The notes under the pieces: generated by a model
What the model was told of the DNA's origin: nothing
What the model saw: the letters and a program-made list of their open reading frames with translations, nothing else
Databases searched by the model: none
From: Phaeoceros laevis
Taxonomy: Eukaryota > Anthocerotophyta > Anthocerotopsida > Notothyladales
NCBI GenBank assembly: GCA_049999765.1
Contig: JBNGIQ010007166.1
Location: 1-24,094, forward strand
Length of the DNA: 24,094 bases
Direction of reading: 5' to 3'
Position numbers and translations under genes: made by a program
Part shown: one piece after another, positions 1 through 9,640 of the stretch
Layout: each line of letters opens with the position of its first letter
Numbering within the stretch: position 1 is the stretch's first letter

Positions 1-1900
1 ATGACAAGAAAACCCATCTGACGTGGTCTTGCTCTGTGAGGGAATTTTTTTTCGCTTGCAACTTGGAGAATGTCAGACATGTGAAGAATGTTCGGCAATC
101 CAGGTTTGGAATAGGTATCTTATAACAGCTTTGTCTCTGTAAACTGTGGTTTTCAGAGTTTGGTTCCCTGTAGGTTGCGTTGTGTGGAATTTCAGATGAA
201 GTTACGCAAAATCTGCACCTCCAATGTAGGTATTTAGGTGTTCACTCGATTGTCCAGGATTATGTGGACTTGGTCGTACATGACAACCCCCTGAACGGAG
301 GAAGGTGAGTTCCAGACCACACTACTAAGAAGTCATTCAAGGTTCCATGTTGTGCACCTTTGCCGTTGGGTGTCCTGCATGCGATGGTGCTGTTGTGGGG
401 ACCCTAAAATCGCTTCAGCACCTGCTGCTTTGCTTCTGTTATGGAACTGCTGGGTACTTTCCTGCGGGGAAAAGGATAACATTGGTGGTGTCGCTCTTGT
501 GAGCTAGCCTGGGTTCCGCACCTGAGATCGAAAGCTGGGCCTAACTGACAACGAGAACACACTGATTTTCTTTTTGGCTTTCAGACTCTTGACCTGACCA
601 TCTCTACCCTGCTTGTTTTTGCTTTTTGTTTTTGGAGGAAGCATGGCTGTTTCTCTTCTATGGAATTTGTATGAACCTTGTGTACAACTATCCATGCAGT
701 AAGCCCTATGGGAACCGCCTCGGGACCGCAAACTTTGAGATGTTAGGATGACCGCAAACCAAATTCTTTCTGCAAGAAACTTGACCTGGACAAGTTCAAC
801 AATGAATGAACAAGTGAATGAAATCGCTAGTTGAACAAGTAGCTAGTCGACCCCGGAGCTGGCGCGTAAGATATTGGTGGTTTTTCAATTGTGTACTGGC
901 TGGTACTTCAACCTTTTTTTACTGGCAGGAAACATCCCTCGCTAATTCGTGCACGGTAATCGGGTGAGTTCAGCTTGGTGACGAGTGGACTGGTCCACTT
1001 TTCCAGGGTGAGGACCATCAGGTATAGGGAGAGGGACCATCAGGTATGTCTCCCGCCCAGTACCCAGCTCCCGATCATGTCATACTTATAATATACTGGA
1101 TCATTTGATCAGAGGGCCTCTATGGCTTCCTGCCTCCTGAACCCACCAAGTGAGACCTCGTACGTGCTGTTTCACAACCATAGCATCTACTTGGAGTTCA
1201 TGAGGGTAAGCAGCAGGGAGCAATCACTGCCAAATCCTGTCAAGTTGATGCAACAAGCTTCAGAAGCTCCTTCCATCCAATACTCCAAAGAAGGAACAGC
1301 CAGTGGGTCTTGCAGGTCTGGACTTCACAGGGCTTGCAAGAAGTAGCAGCTCATAGTCACCAATGGAGAAGGTGTTTCCATTCCCTATCACCTCTCCCTG
1401 CTAAAATTGCATCAAAATGTTATCATCTGATCATGACTCATCCGTATGTGGTGCCAAAACTATCGCTCGTGAAGGCGGTTAATTAACATTGCTGCCAAAC
1501 AACACTTACCTCCCGGAACAAGCAGAATCAAGCCAATTGCCAGTGTAGCAACACAAAAGCTCAAATGTTGCCAGACTCTGAGCAGCAACAGTGCTGAGCC
1601 ATGGAAAGTACGTACTAGCTAGAAAGGCATCTGGAGCAAAAGCTGCTCTCACACAAGTTTACATGAACTAGAGCAGCCAGAGGCATACGATGTCAGCTAC
1701 CTACATCCACAACAGTTCTGAAGACGAGGACCTACAGGTAGCCCTGCCCTGTCTATAGATGCTATGGACACATTGCAATGGATGCAGGCAGAACAGAGCA
1801 AGCTTAAGCAAGCATTGTCACCAAATTAAAGGGAAGAAGCAGCTAATTAAAGTAGCTAATTAACTTCCCCCAGCAGCTAGCCTGAATTTAAGCTACCCAG
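1..1900. other. Left-edge region without a supportable gene
   Basis: I find no convincing coding region or RNA gene here. The open frames are short, unrelated to any family I recognise, and not bordered by consistent splice sites, apart from the doubtful exon pair at 196-304. A 14-bp direct repeat (GGACCATCAGGTAT) occurs at 1012-1025 and 1034-1047. The part next to 1900 is probably the 3' flank of the PLATZ gene. Confidence 0.4.
196..304 (+). other. Possible exon pair, unidentified
   Basis: Two short open stretches sit between plausible splice sites. The first, 196-225, follows TTTCAG, begins with ATG and ends before GTAGGT. The second, 258-304, follows TGTCCAG, encodes DYVDLVVHDNPLNGGR and ends at a good donor, GTGAGT. 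The phases agree across the 32-base gap, but that is shorter than a normal plant intron. I do not recognise the peptide. It may be the tail of a gene that begins left of the window, or chance. Confidence 0.15.
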
Positions 1901-3117
1901 CTAGGCCTCCTCCCGGAGAGCTGGATCACCTGTCGCGGCCTCCTTCTCCTTCTCTTGGTCCTCCCTGTGCCTTTCGAGCTGCCGCCGGTAGCACCTCTCC
2001 AGGATCGCCATCTCGATGGGATCGGCCACGTCCAGCGGAGGATCCCACTTCTCCTTGGACAGGGACATCTCGCGGAGCGCCTCGGCAGCAAACCAGGTAT
2101 TCAGCCCGTCAGAAATCTCCCGGGCGACCTCTAACTTCCGGTTCTCCACGCCAGCAGCCACAAGCATGCTGAACCCACGCGGGTCAGCCTCAGGCTTCAC
2201 CTTCTCCGGCAGTTTCCAACCACCGGCCGCACCGGTACCACCACCGGTTCCAGGTCCCGCCTCTGCAGCAGCATCAACATTTGCAGCACCGTTGGCACCA
2301 CCTGAAGAGCTGGCCCCATTCCTACAGTAACTGCTCCGAGGCCGCTTGCTGCTGCCCAAGTTGGCCAAATCGGATGGACCATCTCCGTCGCCGTCGCCGT
2401 CGTCTGAGGCCTCCCACACCTTCCCCTTCCCCTTCCCCGTCACCGCAGTCGCCGCCCTCGTGTTCTGCTCAGAGTTCTCCCTGATCACCAGCGCCCCGGG
2501 GGAACGACGAGGACGCGGAGGCCTGGAACCGCCACCGATGCCCCCAACGACTGCGCAGTCCGCCTCCTCCACCTTCTCCTTCTTCACCTCCGGGACCCCC
2601 ACGCCGGAGTCGACTGCGCCGACGGGCTGCAGTTGCAGTCTGGGCAGGGGCGCGCCCAAGGAGAGCAGGCCCCGCCGGACCAGCTGACCAGCTTGCAGTT
2701 GAGGCTGCAGTGCTCCAGAGGCACGTTGCTGCAGGTGCTGGGGCAGAAGTCCCGGCGGCCGTTTAACGGGATGACGGTCACGTGGAGGGAGGCGTAGTCC
2801 TGGAACCGCGGGGACAGGAACGTGTGCTGCAAGCCGTTGCAATTGAACGTCTGCACCACGTCGGCCACGAGGAGCCCCGGCGCCGCCGCCCGCAGCTCGC
2901 TGGTGACGATGGCCAGCTTCCGGGACACCTTGCGGACGTGGAGGACGTTGTGCCCGCGGTGCTCCTGGACCACGCATTCCTTGCACAGCGCCGGGCCCTG
3001 GCAGTCTATGCAGAATATGTGGCACTTGGACTTCATCATGAGCCGGTGCAGCGGGCATATCCGGAAGTCCGGTGTTGACAGGAAGATCGGCAGCCAAGTG
3101 TGGAGCGCGGGGGTCGG
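1901..3117 (-). CDS. PLATZ-type zinc-binding DNA-binding protein, probably two exons here
   Basis: The PLATZ domain is read from 3117 to 2689 (143 codons). It holds the family's first zinc signature exactly: C-x2-H-x11-C-x2-C-x5-C-x2-C-x4-H-x2-H, beginning at CPLH and ending at HRGH. A second Cys group ends in EHCSLNCKL, matching the family's CSLGCK block. PLATZ proteins are plant nuclear regulators that bind A/T-rich DNA; that role is known for the family and not shown here. The C-terminal 241 residues (2626 to the stop at 1901) are in another frame and contain KKEKVEE, an Asp/Gly run and SKRPRSSY, a possible nuclear-localisation stretch. A GTCAGC...CTGCAG intron at 2627-2688 (62 bases) would join the frames exactly. 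The 5' end is unresolved: a TAG lies just before 3117, so either an acceptor there joins an upstream exon, or ATG 3172 was used before a frameshift near 3110. Confidence 0.75.
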
Positions 3118-3172
3118 CTACTGCTGCTTCTTTCGATTTCAATTTGGAGTCAGCCAACTTCGTGTGCGCCAT

Positions 3173-4416
3173 CGGAGCTGTTTAAAACACACATAATTTC
3201 GATTAATAGCTGACGGACGCATTCAGAAAACGATAAACTATTTCCAAGGAGCAGGTGACAATAAGCATAATATGCAGCAGCTTCAATCAAAGAGTGAAAT
3301 GTCCACCATGAGAGGAAAGATAACTGCTTGCTTGCTTGCTTGCCAGAGTATGACATTCAGTACCTGATGGATTTTTGCTTGAGAAGCAAGCAGGATGGAC
3401 GAGGTTGATCACAAAGCTCACCTGCACATTACACACTAAACATGGATGAGTATGGAGAATACAAAGCTTAAAAACAATGGATAACATTTGGTGCTTCAAA
3501 AGATGCAGCCAAGACAATGAGACATCATGTAGCTAGACAATAGCAGAATATCTATGACTGAACATACTTCTAACCTCAAAGCAAGAACTCAAAAAAAAAG
3601 CAAGCGTTCACTAGGTCCTCATAGATATCGTCCTTATATAACCAAACTGAGAAGTGCAGCCGATAAACAAAACCCATCGGTTAGTGAGCTCCTAATACTA
3701 GAAGAGAACAAACCCAAACAAGCTTGGACGCAAACCCATCGATTGCCTCATATAGCATATCGAAAACTATACCGAGACAGCCCATAAACAAAACCCATTG
3801 GTTGCTGAGCTCTTAATACTAGTAGAGAACAAAACCAAACAAGCTTGGACGCAAACCCATCCATTGCCTTACATAGCATATCAAAAACTATAATGAGACC
3901 GAGACCGAGACTTATCCGAGTTGCTATGATATAACTTTATGTATATACATATGGTGATCAATCCCAATTATCTTTCTGTTTGCACACAAGCCCCTTCCGG
4001 TAGTAGTAGTATGATTATGGTGTTTAGCCAACTCCACATGGGAATTGAACACCCCGTCAGGTTTTTCGGTTTTTCGACCGGCGACCAGGAGCCCCCGTCT
4101 AGGGATTGCAAGCAACAACCGGTCATTCCAATCTTTCATGCACCTAAGGCTTCTTGGTTGGGTGCTTCTTGCCCAACAAAACACTAGAAATGAACATCTT
4201 CATTGTGAAATGAGTGTACCCAGTACTTAGCTCCTTATGACCATTCAAGGTGCTCCTCCTACGCAATGCTGGTATTGTGTGAAAGCCTTATTCCATGGCT
4301 CATCAGGGCCTCCACGCTAGGATGGTTGGACAGATGAACAACGGGCAATGGACAACCCATGTCAGCTTCCCACTGCGCTACAAGTGAGGGACGAGGATGA
4401 GATCGCCCGGTAGGTA
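3173..4416. other. Intergenic region upstream of the PLATZ gene
   Basis: No gene is supported. On the minus strand the part next to 3173 is T-rich and has an acceptor-like TTTAAACAG just before CTCCGATGG, so it may be the PLATZ first intron or 5' UTR. A short TGCT/TTGC run lies near 3329-3342. The 121-bp tandem duplication described separately lies inside this stretch. Between 4240 and 4400 the minus strand is open for about 45 codons in one frame without recognisable similarity. Confidence 0.4.
3663..3904. repeat. 121-bp tandem duplication, two diverged copies
   Basis: The unit starting ATAAACAAAACCCAT occurs at 3663-3783 and again at 3784-3904. Shared blocks in the same order include AAGCTTGGACGCAAACCCAT and ATAGCATATC. 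The copies differ by scattered substitutions and are head-to-tail without a spacer. The second copy runs into a short GAGACC repeat. No coding potential is shared between them. Confidence 0.85.
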
Positions 4417-4806
4417 CTACTTGGCTCTCTCATGCCTCAAACAGGGCAAGCCCAATGTCCGGATGAAGGCCTTGGCAACCCATAGAGTCCCTCGTTGCCA
4501 AAGAGTCCCTTCTGTGTCCTGTGGTAACCATGTACGAGTGCCAAGGGAGAGGAGAGGCAAGGCGAGTCCGTGGGTGCAGGCATCCGTCAGATCTGGACGC
4601 GCTGCACGCACCCAACCTGCCACCCACTTCATCCCCTTCTTCTCGATCTTCATCACCATCTCGCCATCTGGGATCGGGTAGCCAACCATGTCCCGGTAGC
4701 CCACCCTGGGAATGTGGGTTTGTTGAAGAAGAAGAGAGGGCAAGAGGGCGGTTGCAAGGGCAACCATGTCCTCTGCCGAAAGAGCTTGCGGCGCCGGCCC
4801 CTGCAT
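4417..4806 (-). CDS. Doubtful ORF, hypothetical protein of 129 residues
   Basis: An open frame runs from ATG at 4806 to a stop at 4417. The N-terminus reads MQGPAPQALSAEDMVALATA; the middle is Lys/Met-rich (MKIEKKGMKWVAGW). I recognise no domain, signal peptide or membrane segment. Its first 36 bases share a near-identical block with 15072-15101, next to an LRR fragment, so the start may be a copy of the 5' end of a multigene family. The neighbouring minus-strand frame at 4240-4400 could be a further exon. It may equally be non-coding; overlapping frames on both strands are open over the same bases. Confidence 0.2.
   Translation of the reverse strand: MQGPAPQALSAEDMVALATALLPSLLLQQTHIPRVGYRDMVGYPIPDGEMVMKIEKKGMKWVAGWVRAARPDLTDACTHGLALPLLSLGTRTWLPQDTEGTLWQRGTLWVAKAFIRTLGLPCLRHERAK
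4765..4800 (-). repeat. Dispersed block shared with 15072-15101
   Basis: On the minus strand this reads GGGCCGGCGCC, then GCAAGC, then TCTTTCGGCAGAGGACATG. At 15072-15101 on the plus strand the same sequence is present without the six-base insert. In both places it sits just inside an ATG and encodes a PAP...LSAEDM peptide. It looks like the 5' end of a duplicated gene family. Confidence 0.6.
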
Positions 4807-5375
4807 GCTACCTCCTTCCAAGGAAATCAGCTTCAGGAGAACTTAGCTCCGACTCGACTACTGCGCTTCACCACTTCCTGCAAGGGCGCTTAGCTCAAGC
4901 TTTAAAAAGAGAGAAGACGGTGGCTAGCTCAATAGCACGTGGTGAAAGCCAGCACCGTCTGCTCTGTCTCAGCACCATGTCCACGACACGCATTCACTCA
5001 CAACCAATCGCCAAGAGATAGGCTTCAGTACACCGTACAGTAGAGCAGTGGGATCTCTAGAATTATCCCCTGGCCTGGAGAGGAGAGCATCACCGACTAG
5101 CATTACTTATAAGAGTTACCTAATTAGAGTTGATGAGTTGGTGTGCAGGTATGATGGGGGTGGCTATTGGAGCCTCCTTTTCATTGTTCTTTTTCGTGCA
5201 GGGCTGTGATCCTAGACAGGCGAATGTGGATCCTTGTGCCTCAAAAGATGTAAATTCCAAGCAAACAGAGCCTGCTTGGACTGACCTTCGAGATATGATG
5301 CTGTTCATTACATTCACACAAGGCCAATCTCTGTACATTTATGCCTCTTGAAGGGTGTCACTCCAAATTGAGCAC
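4807..5375. other. Intergenic region downstream of the TPR gene
   Basis: No gene is supported. The stretch directly below 5376 should hold the 3' UTR of the minus-strand TPR gene. A T-rich tract followed by TTTTTCGTGCAGGG (near 5190-5203) looks like a splice acceptor on the plus strand, and a very similar string occurs at 7840-7853 in the UTP11 relic, but no matching exon follows here. Confidence 0.35.
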
Positions 5376-6764
5376 CTACTGAATTGCGAGAAAGTCCGAC
5401 ATGGCGTGAACCATGCCTGGCAGCCATTGAAGCTCGGCTGATACCCAGCTGTCACAACAAAGCAGATGATCAGACACAGCTAACACCTAGTCTCCAGGAG
5501 TCGAGGGAAAGGACGCCTCACCGTATGTCCTTGAACTTGGGCTCTCGGTACGTTGTTTGAGTGAACTGTTCCTCTGCCCTGCTTCTTTGGCCCTCTGTCC
5601 ACAGCACTGCAGCCAGTGCAGCATGCGCTTCAGTGTAATTGGGGTACTTCCGGACCAGTCCTTGGAACAGCTTCTTGGACTCTTCTCGCCTGTTGAGCTG
5701 AAGAGTGCATTCATCCGAGCCTCGTTAGCCAGCCTGAGGGAGGAAGATAGTACCGCTCGTGCTACTGCCACTTGCTCAGAAGAGGGTCACTAACCTCGAA
5801 CAGAACCATGGCCTGCTTGAGGCGATAACCAGCTATACCAGGAGCCAGGGATGATGCTTTGGCGTATGAATCCAGCGCGTCCTCGTACTCCCTCACTCGG
5901 ACTTGCACGTTTCCGAGATTGAACCAGGCTGCATACTCCTGTTCACAGGTGGATCACAGCAGGCCGCGCTGTGAGACACCGGGGTGGCAGGGCAGGAGCA
6001 GCAGAAAGGGAGAGCTGAGCCGCTGCGCGCACACCTGCGGGTCGCCAGCAATGGCAGCTTTACAGTCCGTAATGGCCTCCTGGTAGCGTCCAAGAGCCTA
6101 ACAGGCCACCAGATCAGCCGTTGGTGTTAGCACGAGACTGGATGCACAAGGGGCGACGTCAACCTGCGCGCACCACTGATGTGAAGTGAGATCCCCGTAG
6201 TGAGGGAGGCTACAAGTGTGCACCCAGAGCCGAGCTTCCCACCTCGTACGCTATAGAGCGGTTGAGCAGCGGGACTGGAGCTCCCGGAGCCAGCTGGATT
6301 GCAGTGGAGAAATCCTGTGCTGCCTCCTCATACCTCCCAAGAGAAAGCCTGACGCTGCCCCGGTTGGACCACACGCTGGCACTTCCGGGATCCTCCTGCA
6401 ACAAGCTGGTGAACAGGCGGTCGGCATTGAGGAAGTCCCCGGCTACTGCCGCCCTGAGGGCATCCTGTAGCTGCTGGCTCTCCACATCCTGTAGCCTCAC
6501 CGTGCTGGCAACCGCAGCTGGGGCCTCGCCTGAGACAGCCGACGCGGCCCCAATCCCTAGCAGCAGCAGCAGCAGCGACCTCCGCTGCAGATCACCTTGG
6601 CCACGGACTGAGGACTCCGGGCTGTGGACGCTGGCTATGGCGGCCCTGCAGCAAGGCCGCAGGAACAGAAGTCCGGGATGCTCATGACCTGCCCGGTGAG
6701 ACCCTAAGCAGCTCAGGGAGGCGGTAGGTGCCGACTGCAGCACAGTCAAGGAGGACATGGACAT
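5376..6764 (-). CDS. Thylakoid-lumen targeted TPR protein, five exons
   Basis: Exons are 6243-6764, 6035-6097, 5795-5938, 5522-5697 and 5376-5448. All junctions are GT-AG, all phases agree, and the product is 325 residues. Residues 1 to about 60 look like a stroma-targeting transit peptide. RR at 61-62, then LLLLLLGIG and APAAVA at 81-86, form a twin-arginine type lumen signal with a cleavage site. From about 96 the chain is TPR motifs (WSNRGSVRLSLGRYEEA, ALGRYQEAITD, WFNLGNVQ, KKLFQGLVRKYP, AAVLWTEGQ). The end, WVSAELQWLPGMVHAMSDFL, resembles the tail of plant chloroplast TPR proteins, in which a WPP stretch precedes a final helix. TPRs are protein-binding scaffolds; a role in assembling a thylakoid complex is inference. 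The fourth exon starts at CTCTTCAG|CTC; an earlier acceptor (5734) would bring an in-frame TAA. Confidence 0.85.
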
Positions 6765-7065
6765 TGCTTCTGCTTCCCGAAGCTGTCATCCGCACAAGAA
6801 TGAGCTGTCCTTGGAAGTCCAATGACCGAGACGATGGCAAAAGCTACTGGGCTGTATAACCGTCCATAGCCACTAGACTACGTGGCAGTTATATGACTTG
6901 ATGCTCGGATACGTGGGGTTATTGTTGTCGAGTCTTTCGTACGGGAGTGTCAACTACCGAGTGGCTGAAGGCACCGGCTCAAATGGCTGTAAATTAGCCC
7001 GTTTGCTGGTAGTTCGTGGAAGCTGATTGCGAAGTCATCTGTCGTTGCGGATTCAGCCGGCAGTC
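6765..7065. promoter_or_regulatory. Head-to-head intergenic region between TPR gene and UTP11 relic
   Basis: The start codons at 6764 (minus) and 7066 (plus) are 301 bp apart, so this stretch must carry the TPR gene promoter and once carried that of the UTP11 copy. I see no certain TATA box or named element. Calling it a bidirectional promoter is inference from layout. Confidence 0.4.
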
Positions 7066-8398
7066 ATGTCGACATTGCGGAATGCAGTCAAAAGGAGGAC
7101 GCACAAGGAGCGTGCTCAGCCGTAAGTCTCCAGCCTTCCGGCCTTCATTTCGCATTTTCCATGTGCCTGACCTTCGGAAGTGTCCGCACCGTAGCTTCCA
7201 GGATTGGGTAGGGATTCTTCAGCTGTAAATTTTCCAATACCTTGGACCTGGGACGCTCATAGTTGCGAACACTTGCAGGGCAGGGAGATCAAAGGTTAGG
7301 GTTGTTGGAAAAACACAAGGATTACGTCCTTCGAGCCAAGGATTCTCACAAGAAAGAGGGAGCTATTCAGGTGAGGCTGGCGGGACCGTCGAAATGAACA
7401 TTTTCGTGATGGAGACGTGACCGGTGGGAATGATCAAGTCCAAAACAGTGGGAGGAATATATCGGCCCAAGTAAGGGCATTGAGTGCTTGTCAAGGATCT
7501 GTTGCCACACTGAGTTTATGCATGTCCACTAACCATTTCACCGTCATGGAATGTGACGCTGTCTGTGCAGAGATTAAGGAAAGACGTACACCCAAGAAGA
7601 GCTTCAGTTGATGAAAACTCAGGACATCAAATACGTGCTACTAAGGCACAGATAGAAAAGAAGGTGCTCTGTTTTATCCCTGCTCTCGCTCTGTGCTTCT
7701 TGACAGGAGCCTTTGACCAGAATGCGTCCCTTGTGCAGAAAGCAGATTCTCTACGTACAGTTCTCCATTGCACTACGCGAGCTCCGGCTGGTAGACACAT
7801 ATACTTTGCAGAGCACAGGTACTGCAAAACTGTCTTTTCTTTTTCGTGCAGGGTGTAGAGCTTGCTACTCTAGCATAGGAAGAATTTACATGAATTACCT
7901 GGCCGTAGAGAGGAGGGAAAGGAGATGAGACCAACTCAAAGCAGACAGGTGGATGGAGTCGACGAAACTCATCATCCAAGAAATATCAAGACGTATGCTT
8001 TTTGGGAAATTGACAGTATACAGCAGGTGCTATGGATCACGGTTTTTCTTGACAGTTATCTTGGGTGCAGGGCAAGGGAATCTGCCTACCGACAGTTGAA
8101 CATGCGCAGTGAGCGGGCAGACAAGTTGAAGAGTGTAGTTTCAACAATGATGATACAAAAGGAGCCAATGGTGAGCTGGTTGTATGTTACGTACACGGAC
8201 GAGCCCTAAATGCCTGCTACGTACAAAGTCTGTTCCACATCTTATGTGCTGCCTTAGGTGACTAGGTAGGTGCCTTTCTATTTTCAGGGTAAAGGGTGGA
8301 AGAGGAAAGTAAGGGATGATGAGGTGGTCAGCTCTGCGGAAGGACCTCTATACAAATGGCTGCAGGAACGCAAAAAAAAATGGTGGAGCCACTCTTGA
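7066..8398 (+). pseudogene. UTP11: UTP11-like (U3 snoRNP / SSU processome) pseudogene
   Basis: Eight exon-like blocks follow the UTP11 protein in order: 7066-7121 (MSTLRNAVKRRTHKERAQP), 7279-7370 (LGLLEKHKDYVLRAKDSHKK), about 7396-7470 (MIKSKTVGGIYRP), 7571-7663 (YTQEELQLMKTQDIKYVLL), 7739-7818 (GRHIYFAEHR), about 7852-8026, 8071-8170 (ESAYRQLNMRSERADKLKSV) and 8288-8398 (GKGWKRKV...YKWLQERKK). Family knowledge: UTP11 acts in the nucleolus in early 18S rRNA processing. Defects: the exon 1/2 junction is one base out of phase, exon 3 has lost its conserved NPDEFYF region, exon 4 carries TAA at 7575-7577 and a one-base loss near 7642, and exon 6 carries TGA at 7926-7928. Introns are retained, so it arose by DNA duplication or in-place decay and not by retroposition. 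The conserved end RKR is replaced by a longer tail. Confidence 0.8.
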
Positions 8399-9340
8399 GT
8401 TGCTTAGGTTGTTACAGATTGCACTCGTGGGGGCAGCAGCCAACATGCGTTTCGGATTCCTCTATTGAGGTCTCACGTTCAGCTGTGGAGGGAGGACACT
8501 TTCATGGACTACCTGACTTCTTGCTGAACACGATCCACTGAGCTTCGAGTTGATAAGAAAGTTGTATGAAGAATGCCTGCAGTAAGGTGCAGTGGAGTTC
8601 TTGTCAGCCCTTTTGCCCCTTGCAGTAAGATACTCCTCTATATCTGCTTCTTATCCGCAGAAAGTGTTTGTGCTTCTTTGTGGCTTTGTTCTTGTATAGT
8701 TCACTCTTGTTTAAGCTAAAGGATCGTGTTGCTCTACAGACTTCTTACATATCCGCCTTCTGTCATTGGGATCCAGGAGTTACATGCTTGGCGGGATCAA
8801 GTTGCAAGAAAAGAAGATTAGAGCAGTGGCTTCGTATGTCCAAGCGGGCGCTCGTTGGCGCACTCGCCACACTTTAAAATCAGAAAATATTTAAATATAC
8901 AGCATTTCTAGACGAAGAAATGCAAGAAATGCGAAGCCTGGAGTTGTAGATGCTCGTCGAGCTCGAGGAGACCTCCGGCGATCATGGGTCTTGAAGACCT
9001 TGCTGGGCGTCCAGGATCATCAATGGATGGATCCGAACTGCGAATTGTATTAGAAGAAAAATGGTGCACCTGGAATCTGTGGGAGTACTGCTTGCTAATC
9101 AATCTACAGCTTCTACACGCCTAAGGACTAGTTAAGAATATTATCCCCGCAATGAAGGTAGATCAGGTTCAATGCTTGCTCACGATCAGGTGCTCAGAAT
9201 CGAACTGCCTGAATTGGATGGTTGCCGGTGATCTCAACCAACTTGGTAAATCCATGATGGCCCATTGCCCGCATAGTCTAGGATGATAAAACCGCAGGTC
9301 TTAGATTGATTAAAAGTACTGTCGCCACACTTGCAACCAG
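8399..9340. other. Intergenic region with STIG1 debris
   Basis: No intact gene is seen. The only recognisable content is the short STIG1-like scrap near 8840-8884, annotated separately. The rest (8399-8830 and 8890-9340) shows no conserved protein, tRNA or repeat that I can identify. An A/T-rich stretch, AAAATATTTAAATATA, lies at 8884-8899. Confidence 0.4.
8840..8884 (-). pseudogene. STIG1-like relic, C-terminal scrap
   Basis: Read on the minus strand, the bases encode CGECANERPLG in one frame, with a preceding TCTGATTTT. The intact STIG1-like gene has SDSSNCGKCANECPPG at 9685-9728, and the nucleotides align nearly base for base (CACTCATTGGCGCACTTGCC there, CGCTCGTTGGCGCACTCGCC here). Small indels break the frame. 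No signal peptide or other cysteines remain nearby. It is the remnant of a tandem copy. Confidence 0.6.
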
Positions 9341-9496
9341 CTACTGCCTCCATCCTCCCTCATTGACCTTAGAACAATCTCGAGAATCAGACTGGCACCG
9401 AAGAAGACATGCTTCCAGAAGCATTTTTCCTGCGTCGATTGTCCAACTCGAGCACTCGAGCAGTAGCATGGTCATGGCCAGGCTGAACACAAACAT
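9341..9496 (-). pseudogene. Truncated STIG1-like ORF with signal peptide
   Basis: An ATG at 9496 opens 51 codons to TAG at 9341. The first 25 residues (MFVFSLAMTMLLLECSSWTI) look like a secretory signal peptide. Near the end QSDSRDCSKVNEGG matches QSDSSNCGKCANECPPG of the intact STIG1-like protein, with two of the cysteines lost. After the stop, TGCAAGTGTGGCGAC gives C-K-C-G-D in another frame, suggesting former coding sequence. Most of the cysteine-rich domain is missing. I read it as a collapsed tandem duplicate; a short secreted peptide that is still expressed is the alternative. Confidence 0.5.
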
Positions 9497-9640
9497 GACA
9501 AAAGAGTCATAATCCCAGAGACCTGTCTACATGTAATCTGTGCTCGGGAAATCAGTCATCTCAACTACTAGCAACGTAATGCGCCCAATTAAAACCGATT
9601 GATTCAACATGGATCCAACGCAAGCAACTGGTACCGTTGC

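Noticed and set aside
1012-1047. 14-bp direct repeat as a target-site duplication
   Set aside because: The copies are only 22 bases apart start to start with no element between them.
1122-1346. Plus-strand 74-codon ORF
   Set aside because: No similarity, no splice or promoter context, and ordinary length for chance in this composition.
1901-3172. A single 423-codon minus-strand protein
   Set aside because: Only its C-terminal 242 codons look real. Upstream this frame gives Pro/Arg/Ala-rich low-quality sequence, while the neighbouring frame carries a perfect PLATZ zinc signature. The length is explained by high GC content.
3554-3787. Plus-strand 77-codon ORF across the 121-bp repeat
   Set aside because: The frame is not maintained in the second repeat copy, so the repeat is not coding.
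5130-5351. Small ORF with a hydrophobic start near the TPR gene end
   Set aside because: The VAIGASFSLFFF stretch superficially resembles the membrane segment of the 64-residue protein at 21118-21541, but the rest does not match and the start has no support.
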